From positions 1 through 32,370 of the forward strand of contig JAQCDS010000011.1 of assembly GCA_027620655.1 (NCBI GenBank): DNA of 32,370 bases, read 5' to 3'. The DNA is from Bacteroidota bacterium. GTDB lineage: Bacteria > Bacteroidota > Bacteroidia > Flavobacteriales > Flavobacteriaceae. Of this stretch, positions 17,391 through 26,251 are shown one piece after another. Made by a program: the position numbers and the translations under genes. The notes beneath the pieces are model-generated. The model made no database searches, was not told the DNA's origin, and worked only from the letters and a program-made list of their open reading frames with translations. Within the stretch, counting starts at the first letter, position 1; every line of letters starts with the position of its first letter.

Positions 17391-19182
17391 TTTCTTTATG
17401 ATAAAATTTATAAATTTTTTGAGCCTTAGATACGCCTACAATTTGTTCTAATTCGTCCAATTTGGCGAAAGACACCCTTTGTGCCGACTTAAATTCTTTC
17501 AATAATTGTACCCTAGTTTTTTCTCCAATTCCTGGAATAGATTCCAACTCTGAATGTAATGCAGATTTGCTTCGTCTATTGCGATGATGTTCTATCCCAA
17601 AACGATGGGCCTCATTTCTCAATTGTTGAATAATTTTCAATGTTTCACTTTTCTTGTCTAAATATAATGGAATTGGATCATTTGGATAAAATAATTCTTC
17701 CAAACGTTTTGCAATACCAACAATAGCGATTTTACCGCGTAAATTTAATTGATCTAGACTTTTTAGCGCAGCAGACAATTGTCCTTTTCCTCCATCTATA
17801 ACAATAAGTTGTGGTAAATCTTGTTTTTCGTCCAAAAGTCTTTTATATCTTCTATAAACCACTTCTGTCATAGAAGCAAAATCATCTGGACCTTCTACGG
17901 TTTTTATAATAAAATGACGGTAATCTTTTTTGCTTGGTTTACCATTTTTAAAGACAGCACAAGCTGCAACAGGATGTGTGCCTTGTATGTTAGAATTATC
18001 AAAGCATTCTATATGGGTTGGAAGTTCTGTAAGCCGCAAATCAGACTTCATTTGTGCCATAATGCGCTTTACATGACGATCTGGATCAGTTATTTTAACC
18101 TGTTTCAATTGCTCCAATCTGTAATATTTAGCATTACGCAAAGACAAATCTAACAACTGCTTTTTGTCACCAACTTTTGGAATTGTAATTTTAACGGCCT
18201 CACCGAGCTCAACTTGAAATGGTACATAAATTTCTTTTGAAAGGAGTTGAAAACGTTGTCTCAATTCTGTGATTGCCAATTCCAATAATTCAACATCACT
18301 TTCTTGAAGTTTCTTTTTGATTTCCATTGTATGTGCTCTAATGATTGCCCCATAAGATAATTGAAGAAAGTTCACATAGGCATAGCTTTCATCGCTAACA
18401 ATTGCGTAAACTTCAACATCGCTGATTTTAGGATTTACAATTGTAGATTTTGATTGATAATTTTCTAAAATGGTAATTTTTTCTTTTAAAACTTGTGCGT
18501 CTTCAAACTGTAAATTTGCTGCTAAATCTTGCATTTGACTTTTGAAAAGCGATAAAGAGTTTTTGAAATTTCCTTTTAAAATATCACGAATAGCAGAAAT
18601 ATTTTCCAAATATATCTGTTCGGTTTCTTTTGCCTCACAAGCCCCTTTACAATTACCTAAATGATACTCCAAACAAACTTTATATTTTTGATTTTTGATT
18701 TTTTCTTCAGACAAATCATAATTGCAGGTGCGGATTGGGAAAAGTCCTTTTATCAAATCTAAAAGCGTTGAAACCGTTTTGATACTCGTATATGGGCCAA
18801 AATATTCCGATCCATCTTTTATGACGCGTCGTGTTTGAAAAACTCGTGGAAAGCGCTCTTTTTTTATACAAATCCATGGGTATGACTTATCATCTTTTAG
18901 GAGAACATTATATCGTGGTTGATATTTTTTTATAAGGTTATTTTCAAGCAACAAAGCATCCGTTTCGGTATCAACAACAATGTGTTTTATATCATGAATT
19001 TTCTTAACTAAAACATTCGTTTTGCCATAATCATGAACTTTATTAAAATACGAACGTACCCGATTTTTTAAATTTTTGGCTTTCCCAACATAAATCACTG
19101 CTCCCTTAGTATCAAAAAATTGATACACCCCGGGCGTACTCGGAAGTGTTTTTAGTTGTATTTCTAATCTTGAAGATGACAT
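17380..19182 (-). CDS. uvrC: Excinuclease ABC subunit C
   Basis: 600 residues, full length. UvrC makes the dual incisions in nucleotide excision repair. The N-terminal GIY-YIG nuclease shows GVY (18-20), YVG (31-33) and Arg41; a Cys cluster (CNYD, CLEYHLGNCKGAC) follows, then a UVR helix pair (about 207-242), the RNase H-like endonuclease with ECFDNSNIQGTHPVA and VIDGGKGQL, and a C-terminal helix-hairpin-helix region (SIPGIGEKTRVQLL and IVGVSKAQKIY). It is the first gene of a pair with the patatin protein. Confidence 0.98.
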   Translation of the reverse strand: MSSSRLEIQLKTLPSTPGVYQFFDTKGAVIYVGKAKNLKNRVRSYFNKVHDYGKTNVLVKKIHDIKHIVVDTETDALLLENNLIKKYQPRYNVLLKDDKSYPWICIKKERFPRVFQTRRVIKDGSEYFGPYTSIKTVSTLLDLIKGLFPIRTCNYDLSEEKIKNQKYKVCLEYHLGNCKGACEAKETEQIYLENISAIRDILKGNFKNSLSLFKSQMQDLAANLQFEDAQVLKEKITILENYQSKSTIVNPKISDVEVYAIVSDESYAYVNFLQLSYGAIIRAHTMEIKKKLQESDVELLELAITELRQRFQLLSKEIYVPFQVELGEAVKITIPKVGDKKQLLDLSLRNAKYYRLEQLKQVKITDPDRHVKRIMAQMKSDLRLTELPTHIECFDNSNIQGTHPVAACAVFKNGKPSKKDYRHFIIKTVEGPDDFASMTEVVYRRYKRLLDEKQDLPQLIVIDGGKGQLSAALKSLDQLNLRGKIAIVGIAKRLEELFYPNDPIPLYLDKKSETLKIIQQLRNEAHRFGIEHHRNRRSKSALHSELESIPGIGEKTRVQLLKEFKSAQRVSFAKLDELEQIVGVSKAQKIYKFYHKENEI

Positions 19183-19187
19183 CTTTC

Positions 19188-19195
19188 CAAAGGTA
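19188..19195 (-). promoter_or_regulatory. Candidate -7 element for uvrC
   Basis: TACCTTTG on the - strand matches TAnnTTTG and ends only five bases before the uvrC ATG, so a transcript from it would be nearly leaderless. The 88-base gap to rimK must also hold the rimK promoter, for which no exact match was found. Confidence 0.3.
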
Positions 19196-19270
19196 GATTA
19201 ATTCCTAGTATTGTAAAAATCCATTATAGTTTTTTAGTATATTGCTTTAAAATTAGCTATAATTTTTGCT

Positions 19271-20146
19271 ATGAATATTGTTATCTTATCACGGAACAAA
19301 AATTTATACTCAACAAGAAGACTTATTGAAGAGGCCGAAAGTAGAAGCCATGATGTCGAAGTTATTGATCCTTTGAGCTGTGATTTAATTATTGAAAAAG
19401 AAAAACCAACAGTCTATTACAAGGGCAAATATCTTGATTATGTTGATGCTATTATTCCAAGAATTGGAGCATCAGTTACTTTTTATGGGTGTGCAGTAGT
19501 GCGACAATTTGAAATGATGAATGTATTTTCCACAGTTTCATCGGATGCTATTATTCGTTCTAGAGATAAACTACGTAGTTTTCAACGCCTTTCAAAAGGT
19601 GGAATTGATATGCCAAAAACTGTATTTACAAACTATTCAAAAGATGTTGAAGAAGTTATAGAACACGTTGGAGGAACTCCAGTGGTTATCAAATTATTAG
19701 AAGGAACTCAAGGTCTTGGTGTTGTATTAGCAGAAAGTAAAAATGCTGCAGAATCTGTTTTGGAAGCTTTTAATGGACTACAAGCAAGGGCGTTGGTTCA
19801 AGAATATATCGCCGAAGCAAAAGGGGTTGATATTCGTGCTTTTATAGTGGATGGTCAAGTCATCGGAGCCATGAAGCGCAAAGGAAAAGAAGGAGAATTT
19901 AGATCAAATTTGCATCGTGGTGGCACATTTGAGTACTATCGCATGTCCGAGCCAGAACTAAAAATTGCCATTAAATCTGCGCGGCAACTCAAACTCCCAG
20001 TTTGTGGAGTAGATATTTTGCAATCAAACCGTGGGCCACTAATTATGGAAATCAATTCTACACCAGGTCTTGAAGGGATTGAAGGCGCCTCAAAGAAAAA
20101 TATTGCAAAAGCTATTATAACTTTCATCGAAAGAAATAGACGTTAA
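19271..20146 (+). CDS. rimK: RimK-type ATP-grasp glutamate ligase (ribosomal protein S6 modification)
   Basis: 291 residues, same length class as E. coli RimK, which adds glutamate residues to the C-terminus of ribosomal protein S6. ATP-grasp elements are visible: Lys141 in PVVIKLLEG, the glycine-rich loop EGTQGLGVV (144-152), the substrate loop FRSNLHRGG, and metal ligands Asp248, Glu260 and Asn262 in GVDIL and [15 protein letters not shown]. The last base of its TAA is the first base of the next gene's ATG, so the two are translationally coupled. S6 as the substrate here is inferred from the family. Confidence 0.95.
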   Translation: MNIVILSRNKNLYSTRRLIEEAESRSHDVEVIDPLSCDLIIEKEKPTVYYKGKYLDYVDAIIPRIGASVTFYGCAVVRQFEMMNVFSTVSSDAIIRSRDKLRSFQRLSKGGIDMPKTVFTNYSKDVEEVIEHVGGTPVVIKLLEGTQGLGVVLAESKNAAESVLEAFNGLQARALVQEYIAEAKGVDIRAFIVDGQVIGAMKRKGKEGEFRSNLHRGGTFEYYRMSEPELKIAIKSARQLKLPVCGVDILQSNRGPLIMEINSTPGLEGIEGASKKNIAKAIITFIERNRR

Positions 20147-21117
20147 TGACGAATAATAATTCTATATTAAATATTCTTGGCGAAGACATTGCTCTTGGCG
20201 AATCACGAGAAATTAATTTTCACGTTGCAAAACTACACACTCGAACAAGAGTAGATGTTCCAGTAATTATCAATCGTTCCAAAAAACCAGGGCCTGTTGT
20301 TTTATTTACAGCAGGTATTCATGGAGACGAAGTGAATGGTGTAGAAATTGTTCGACAAGTGATTGCAAAAGGAATCAATAAGCCAAAAAAAGGCACTATC
20401 ATTTGCATTCCTGTTTTAAATATTTTTGGATTTCTCAATAAAACTCGTGAGCTCCCTGATGGACGTGATTTAAATCGTGTATTCCCAGGCTCTAAATCTG
20501 GATCATTGGCGAGTCAAGTGGCCTATAAACTCATGCACGAAATTATACCACAAGTCGATTTTATTATTGATCATCATACTGGCGGTGCAGGGCGTTTCAA
20601 TGCCCCTCAAATTAGAATTATTAATAAATCCCCTAAACTCAAAAAATGGGCCAAGGCCTATGGCGCACCATTTGTAATTTATTCTAAAAAAATCCCGAAA
20701 TCATTCCGAAGTGCTTGTGATAAGCATAAGATTCCTATTTTACTTTTTGAAGGTGGAAAATCTTATCATATTGATGCTCAAGTTACCAATACGGGAGTCA
20801 ATGGAGCCAAACGAATTTTGAATCATCTTGGAATGTTGGGGTCAAAATTTAAGGTGACTTCACCCAAAAAAGAAATAATTTTTATTGAAGAAAGTAAATG
20901 GATTAGAGCCAAATCTTCTGGGATGTTTCGTGCCACTATAAAACTCAATTCTAAAGTGGAAAAAGACACTATTTTGGGATATATAACTGATGCTTATGGG
21001 AAATTTAATCAATCGGTAAAAGCAGATTGTGAAGGTTATATTTTAAATATCAATGAAGCCCCTATTGTGTATAAAGGCGATGCCCTTTTTCGATGTTCTA
21101 CAAAATATAATTTATGA
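20146..21117 (+). CDS. Succinylglutamate desuccinylase/aspartoacylase family zinc hydrolase
   Basis: 323 residues of the M14-like AstE/ASPA family. Zinc ligands His59 and Glu62 (GIHGDEVNG) and His143/His144 (DHHTGG) are present, with substrate-binding RDLNR (107-111) and catalytic Glu202 in FEGG. A C-terminal beta domain (about 235-323) resembles the one that caps the active site in this family. Such enzymes cut N-acyl amides of acidic amino acids. The start overlaps the rimK stop by one base and the stop overlaps the next start as ATGA. The coupling suggests work on the RimK product, for example removal of glutamate tails; that is inference. The arginine succinyltransferase pathway genes are not nearby, so a role as true AstE is unlikely. 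Confidence 0.93.
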   Translation: MTNNNSILNILGEDIALGESREINFHVAKLHTRTRVDVPVIINRSKKPGPVVLFTAGIHGDEVNGVEIVRQVIAKGINKPKKGTIICIPVLNIFGFLNKTRELPDGRDLNRVFPGSKSGSLASQVAYKLMHEIIPQVDFIIDHHTGGAGRFNAPQIRIINKSPKLKKWAKAYGAPFVIYSKKIPKSFRSACDKHKIPILLFEGGKSYHIDAQVTNTGVNGAKRILNHLGMLGSKFKVTSPKKEIIFIEESKWIRAKSSGMFRATIKLNSKVEKDTILGYITDAYGKFNQSVKADCEGYILNINEAPIVYKGDALFRCSTKYNL

Positions 21118-21677
21118 ACAAAAAAGATCTGAGAACAACCTACAAACAAAAGCGCAAAACACTTGGTGAATCCTCTATTCAATCATTAAGTTTACAAATC
21201 GCAAATCAAGCGCTGAATCTTCCCATTTGGGACGCTAGCTTCTATCATATCTTTTTGACAATCAAACACTTAAAAGAAATAGAGACAGAGCCACTAATAA
21301 GTATTTTGTTTGGAAAAGATAAAAATGTAGTCATTCCAAAAAGCAATATTTCAACAGGAAAAATGACTCACTTTTTACTCACCGACAGCACAGTAATTAA
21401 ACCCAATATTTGGAATATTCCAGAACCTGAAGGCGGTGTGCAAATTCAAGACAATCAAATTGAGGTTGTATTTATACCTTTATTGGTTTTTGATGAAAAA
21501 GGACATCGAGTAGGCTATGGAAAAGGATTTTATGATACCTTTTTAAAAAATTGTCCAAATGCGATTAAAATAGGACTTTCTTTTTTTGAAGCTGAAGCTG
21601 AAATAGAAGACCCTAAAGCATATGACATTCCTTTGGATTATTGTATTACTCCAAATCGGATTTATCATTTTCAGTAA
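21114..21677 (+). CDS. fau: 5-Formyltetrahydrofolate cyclo-ligase
   Basis: 187 residues. It converts 5-formyl-THF to 5,10-methenyl-THF with ATP, returning a folate storage form to use. The N-terminal basic helix (KKDLRTTYKQKRK) and the family's ATP/Mg motif GHRVGYGKGFYD (130-141) are present, with VVFIPLLVFD before it. It is coupled to the upstream zinc hydrolase by an ATGA overlap. Its last 32 bases overlap the 3' end of the converging lspA gene. Confidence 0.95.
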   Translation: MNKKDLRTTYKQKRKTLGESSIQSLSLQIANQALNLPIWDASFYHIFLTIKHLKEIETEPLISILFGKDKNVVIPKSNISTGKMTHFLLTDSTVIKPNIWNIPEPEGGVQIQDNQIEVVFIPLLVFDEKGHRVGYGKGFYDTFLKNCPNAIKIGLSFFEAEAEIEDPKAYDIPLDYCITPNRIYHFQ

Positions 21678-22299
21678 GAGCTTGTTTTGAAGTGGCGTTC
21701 TTACTATTGTATAACAAAAGAAGTCCAACACCATTGCTGATTGCAATATCAGCAATATTAAAAACTGGGTTGAAAAATGTAAAATAATCCCCTCCAACAT
21801 AAGGCATCCAGTTTGGAAAATAGCCAGAAAATAATGGAAAATGTAACATGTCTACAACTTTTCCATAAAATAATCCGCTATAGTTGTTTTCTGCAAAAAT
21901 TGTAGCTTTTTGACCATAACTGTGATTAAAAATAACACCATAAAAAACAGAGTCAATGATGTTGCCAAGCGCACCAGAAAAAATGAGTGCAATGGCGCAA
22001 GTCAGTAACTTAGAGGCGTGCTTTTTTATAGAATCGAAAAGCCAATAACCAATCCCTAAAACGGCAACTAATCTAAATAGTGTTAGAAATAATTTTGCTG
22101 ATTCATCTGAAATAAAAGAGAAAATATCACTAAGTTTTGCCCCCCAAGCCATACCATCATTCTCAATAAAAAGAATTTTGAACCAGCTAAGAATAACCCA
22201 CTCCTGACCTATTTCAAAATGGGTTTTTACATAAAACTTGGAAAGTTGATCAAAAAATAAAACAGATAAAATAAGATAAAAGACATGCTTTTTAGACAT
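21646..22299 (-). CDS. lspA: Lipoprotein signal peptidase (signal peptidase II)
   Basis: 217 residues from the ATG at 22299, which lies one base after the stop of the upstream gene (TAGGATG) and is preferred over an ATG 27 bases earlier. An inner-membrane aspartic protease that cleaves prolipoprotein signal peptides. Motifs: FDQLSK (16-21), FIENDGMAWG, catalytic Asp116 in GNIIDS and Asp184 in FNIADIAIS. The VVDMLHFP loop and an insert around YGVIFNHSYGQKATIF are typical of Bacteroidota forms. Four hydrophobic helices are visible. The acidic, polar C-terminal tail (about 198-217) is encoded over the end of the converging folate gene. Confidence 0.96.
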   Translation of the reverse strand: MSKKHVFYLILSVLFFDQLSKFYVKTHFEIGQEWVILSWFKILFIENDGMAWGAKLSDIFSFISDESAKLFLTLFRLVAVLGIGYWLFDSIKKHASKLLTCAIALIFSGALGNIIDSVFYGVIFNHSYGQKATIFAENNYSGLFYGKVVDMLHFPLFSGYFPNWMPYVGGDYFTFFNPVFNIADIAISNGVGLLLLYNSKNATSKQALTENDKSDLE

Positions 22300-22300
22300 C

Positions 22301-22684
22301 CTATTTTTGCATGTTTTTTGCTTCAATACTTAGAGTAGCATGAGGTACAAGCTCCAATCGTTTTTTATTAATTAGTTTCCCTGTAACCCTACATACACCA
22401 TAGGTTTTGTTTTGTATTCTAATAAGTGCATTTTTTAGGTCTCTGATGAATTTCTCTTGACGAATTGCGAGCTGTGCATTAGACTCTTTACTCATCACTT
22501 GACTGCCTTCATCAAACGCTTTAAATGTTGGAGAAGTATCTTCTGTACCATTATTTAAGTCGTTCATGTAGGCACTTTTTATAAGTTCCAAATCATGTTG
22601 TGCCTTTTCAATTTTTTGCTGAATCAATGCTTTGAATTCTTCTAAATCTTTGTCTGAGTATCGTTTGGTTGTTTCCATAGACAT
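22301..22684 (-). CDS. TraR/DksA family protein without the zinc-finger cysteines
   Basis: 127 residues. An N-terminal coiled-coil (about 10-92) is followed by the TraR/DksA finger region, YGVCRVTGKLINKKRLELVPHATLSIEAK. DksA binds the RNA polymerase secondary channel and, with ppGpp, tunes initiation. Here only Cys98 remains of the usual four cysteines; His115 is the only other likely ligand, so zinc binding is doubtful. The same degenerate finger is common in Bacteroidota homologues. It lies between ileS (5 bases upstream) and lspA, a conserved flavobacterial order. Role as a transcription regulator is inferred from the fold family. Confidence 0.92.
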   Translation of the reverse strand: MSMETTKRYSDKDLEEFKALIQQKIEKAQHDLELIKSAYMNDLNNGTEDTSPTFKAFDEGSQVMSKESNAQLAIRQEKFIRDLKNALIRIQNKTYGVCRVTGKLINKKRLELVPHATLSIEAKNMQK

Positions 22685-22689
22685 CGTTT

Positions 22690-25600
22690 TTATGAGTGTT
22701 GTTGAATAAATAACTTGGTGGAAATATCATCAAAATTTATTTCAATTCCCTTATCAAGTTGATGGACTTCATGTAATGTTTTTGTTAAAGTTTCTAATTT
22801 AATATAATCTATATTGTTTTGAATGGCTTTGTGCATATTTTCATGGGGCAAAAGAAAAACATCAATATTATCTGTTACTTCAAACCCTGAATCTTTTCTT
22901 AAATTTTGAATCCTATTCACAAGTTCACGAGCAATCCCTTCCTCCTTTAATGACTCTGAAATGGTAACATCCAATGCCACAGTCATCGCACCTTGATTGG
23001 CTACTAGCCATCCTTCAATATCTTGTGATGTAATTTCTACATCATCGAGGGTCAATGTACTAATTTTTCCATTAATTTCAACATCCAAACTTCCTTGTTT
23101 TTCAATTTCTTTTATACCATTAGCATCAAGCTTCTGAATTGCTGTTGCTATAACCCTCATATCCTTTCCAAATCTTGGCCCCAGCACCTTAAAATTTGGC
23201 TTAATCTGTTTAACTAAAATATCTGAAGCATCTTCCAAAAGTTCAATTTCTTTCACATTTACCTCGTGTTTAATAAGATCTGATATGGCCAAAATTTCTT
23301 CTTTTTGTTCTGGTGATGAAACTGGAATCATAATTTTTTGCAGTGGCTGGCGTACCTTAATTTTTTCTTTTGCTCTAAGCGATAGCACCAAAGAAGAAAT
23401 TAATTGTGCTTGTGCCATTTTTTGCTCCAATGTTTTATCGATTAACTCTGGGTTGGCTTTGGGAAATTCTGCTAAGTGAACACTTTTGTAAGGTTCTTTT
23501 TTAGTATGTTTTACAAGATCTAAATAAAGACGATCCATAAAGAATGGCGCAATAGGTGCGCCTAACTTTGCAATAGTAAGCATACAGGTATATAGCGTTT
23601 GGTATGCTGAAATTTTATCGGCTTGATAATCGCCTTTCCAAAATCGTCTTCTACTCAAGCGTACGTACCAATTACTCAAGAACTCTTGTGTAAATTCTGA
23701 GATGACTCTTGCGGCCTTAGTGGGCTCATAATCAGCAAAATAATTATCCACTTTTGTGATTAATGTATTGAGCTCTGATAAAATCCAACGGTCAATTTCT
23801 GGTCGTTTTTCAAAACTAATATCAGCCTCTGAATAATTAAATTTATCAATATTTGCATAAAGTGTAAAGAAAGAATAGGTATTGTACAAAGTGCCAAAAA
23901 ACTTACGTTTAACTTCCTCAATGCCTTCAATGTCAAATTTTAAATTATCCCAAGGATTAGCATTACTAATCATATACCAACGGGTGGCATCTGGTCCAAA
24001 AGTGGCTAAAGTCTCGAAAGGATCAGTGGCATTCCCCAAGCGTTTGGACATTTTTTGTCCATTTTTATCTAATACTAAGCCGTTTGAAACTACATTCTTG
24101 TAGGCTACAGAGTCAAAAACCATTGTTCCAATGGCATGAAGTGTATAAAACCATCCTCGTGTCTGATCTACACCTTCGGCAATAAAATCTGCTGGAAATG
24201 CCTTATTTTGATCTATAAGCTCTTTATTTTCAAAAGGATAATGCCATTGTGCGTAGGGCATACTTCCAGAGTCAAACCATACGTCAATAAGATCAATTTC
24301 ACGATGCATAGGGTTTCCTGTTGAAGAAACTAATACAATGGCATCAACAATATTTTTGTGTAAATCTATTTTTAAATAATTTTCATCTGAAAAATCTCCA
24401 ACTACAAAATCTTCAAAAATATCTTTTGACATTAATCCTGCAGCAACAGATTTTTGAATTTCCAGCTTTAATTCTTCAACTGAACCAATACAAATTTCTT
24501 CTTTTCCGTCTTCTGTACGCCAAATCGGTAGTGGAATACCCCAGTAGCGCGACCGCGATAAGTTCCAGTCATTGGCATTGGCAAGCCAATTCCCAAAACG
24601 TCCTTCTCCTGTACTTTTTGGTTTCCAATTTATGCTTTGATTCAGCTCAAACATGCGCTCTTTAACATCACTAATTTTTATAAACCATGAGTCTAGTGGA
24701 TAGTACAAAATAGGTTTGTCGGTACGCCAACAGTTTGGATAGCTGTGTTTGTATTTTTCAACCTTAAAGGCTTTATTTTCAATTTTAAGTTTAATGGCTA
24801 GCTCTACATCGACAGATTTCTCTGGCGCTTCTCCATCGGGATAGTATTCATTTTTTACATAACGCCCTGCAAAGTCTGAAACTTCTTTTCGAAAACGTCC
24901 CTGAAAATCAACCAATGGCACCAAGTTGTTGTCTTCATCTTTTACTAAAAATGGTGGAACTTCCGGCGTTGCTTGTTTGGCAGCAATAGCATCATCGGCA
25001 CCAAAAGTTGGTGCAGTATGTACAATTCCTGTTCCATCTTCTGTTGTTACAAAATCTCCTGCAATAACTCGAAATGCATTTTCTGGATGATCATTTGGCA
25101 AAGCATATTGAAGCAGTTGCTCATATTTTATCCCAACTAAATCGGTACCAACAAATGATTTTTGAACAAAAAATGGAATAGTTTTATCGTCTTTTTTGAA
25201 GTTGTCTAATTCTTGAATTGTTTCAACTTGTGCAAACTTCCCAGAGAATTGTTTTCCAATTAATGCTTTTGCTAAAACAACATTAATGGGTTCAAATGTA
25301 TATTGATTAAAGGTTTTTACAAGAACATATTCAATTTTCGGCCCTACGGTAAGTGCAGTATTACTTGGCAAAGTCCAAGGCGTTGTAGTCCATGCCAAAA
25401 AATGAATTGTACCTTCATTTTGTAAAAATTCTGGCAAAGAGTCTTGAACAGTTTGAAACTGAGCCACCACAGTAGTATCTGTTACGTCTTGATAGGTTCC
25501 AGGTTGATTTAATTCATGTGAGCTCAAACCCGTTCCTGCCTTTGGCGAATATGGTTGTATTGTATAGCCTTTGTATAATAACTTTTTATTGTAAATCTGT

Positions 25601-26097
25601 TTGAGTAACCACCATACACTTTCCATATATTTTGAGTCATACGTGACATAGGGATCGTCCATATTGACCCAATACCCCATTTTTTCGGTAAGGTCGTTCC
25701 AAACGTCAGTATAGCGCATAACGGCTTTTCTACACGCTGCATTATAGTCTTCTACTGAAATACTTTTTCCAATATCTTCTTTAGTGATTCCAAGCTCTTT
25801 TTCAACGCCAAGTTCAATAGGAAGACCGTGTGTGTCCCAGCCTGCTTTTCGCTTAACCTGAAAGCCTTTCATGGTTTTATATCTTGGAAAAATATCTTTT
25901 ATAGCTCGCGCCAAAACATGATGTACGCCTGGTAAACCATTTGCAGATGGTGGCCCTTCAAAAAAAACATAAGGCGTTTGTCCATCTCTTGAAGTGATAC
26001 TTTCCTCAAAAATATGGTGCTCTTTCCAGTAATCTAGCAGTTCTTCTGCTACATTTGGTAAGTTTAATCCTTTGTACTCTGGAAATAATGCGCTCAT
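22690..26097 (-). CDS. ileS: Isoleucyl-tRNA synthetase, long (type 2-like) form with a GVHH signature
   Basis: 1135 residues, longer than E. coli IleRS (938) and in the range of the type 2 (eukaryote-like) enzymes. It charges tRNA-Ile in the cytoplasm. The active-site entry reads FFEGPPSANGLP followed by Gly57-Val58-His59-His60 where class I enzymes have HIGH. KMSKR is at 682-686. The CP1 editing insert (about 190-400) has LAWTTTPWTLPSNTAL and GTGIVHTAPTFGADD. The CPSH/zinc C-terminal finger of type 1 bacterial enzymes is absent. GxHH is a known natural variant in some type 2 enzymes, associated with very high mupirocin resistance. Being first in the ileS-dksA-lspA unit it looks like the housekeeping copy. 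Confidence 0.97.
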   Translation of the reverse strand: MSALFPEYKGLNLPNVAEELLDYWKEHHIFEESITSRDGQTPYVFFEGPPSANGLPGVHHVLARAIKDIFPRYKTMKGFQVKRKAGWDTHGLPIELGVEKELGITKEDIGKSISVEDYNAACRKAVMRYTDVWNDLTEKMGYWVNMDDPYVTYDSKYMESVWWLLKQIYNKKLLYKGYTIQPYSPKAGTGLSSHELNQPGTYQDVTDTTVVAQFQTVQDSLPEFLQNEGTIHFLAWTTTPWTLPSNTALTVGPKIEYVLVKTFNQYTFEPINVVLAKALIGKQFSGKFAQVETIQELDNFKKDDKTIPFFVQKSFVGTDLVGIKYEQLLQYALPNDHPENAFRVIAGDFVTTEDGTGIVHTAPTFGADDAIAAKQATPEVPPFLVKDEDNNLVPLVDFQGRFRKEVSDFAGRYVKNEYYPDGEAPEKSVDVELAIKLKIENKAFKVEKYKHSYPNCWRTDKPILYYPLDSWFIKISDVKERMFELNQSINWKPKSTGEGRFGNWLANANDWNLSRSRYWGIPLPIWRTEDGKEEICIGSVEELKLEIQKSVAAGLMSKDIFEDFVVGDFSDENYLKIDLHKNIVDAIVLVSSTGNPMHREIDLIDVWFDSGSMPYAQWHYPFENKELIDQNKAFPADFIAEGVDQTRGWFYTLHAIGTMVFDSVAYKNVVSNGLVLDKNGQKMSKRLGNATDPFETLATFGPDATRWYMISNANPWDNLKFDIEGIEEVKRKFFGTLYNTYSFFTLYANIDKFNYSEADISFEKRPEIDRWILSELNTLITKVDNYFADYEPTKAARVISEFTQEFLSNWYVRLSRRRFWKGDYQADKISAYQTLYTCMLTIAKLGAPIAPFFMDRLYLDLVKHTKKEPYKSVHLAEFPKANPELIDKTLEQKMAQAQLISSLVLSLRAKEKIKVRQPLQKIMIPVSSPEQKEEILAISDLIKHEVNVKEIELLEDASDILVKQIKPNFKVLGPRFGKDMRVIATAIQKLDANGIKEIEKQGSLDVEINGKISTLTLDDVEITSQDIEGWLVANQGAMTVALDVTISESLKEEGIARELVNRIQNLRKDSGFEVTDNIDVFLLPHENMHKAIQNNIDYIKLETLTKTLHEVHQLDKGIEINFDDISTKLFIQQHS

Positions 26098-26115
26098 CTT
26101 TACTCAATTAGTCCG

Positions 26116-26123
26116 CAAAATTA
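26116..26123 (-). promoter_or_regulatory. Candidate -7 element for ileS
   Basis: TAATTTTG on the - strand matches TAnnTTTG and lies 18 bases upstream of the ileS ATG, inside the 154-base gap to the PorT-like gene. No -33 TTG at good spacing. The rest of the gap holds nothing I can support. Confidence 0.4.
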
Positions 26124-26251
26124 CTAAATTTTAGGATAATAGCGGTGCGGAAAAATGTGTAAATTATAAGATGAGTATGTTCAACAATAATTTGTTTTGA
26201 CTTCAAACTCAAACATAATTAATAAACGAATAAAGTTAAGATCTCTATGTT

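Noticed and set aside
20146-21117. True succinylglutamate desuccinylase (astE) of arginine breakdown
   Set aside because: No other ast genes are near; the coupling to rimK and general family resemblance do not support that pathway.
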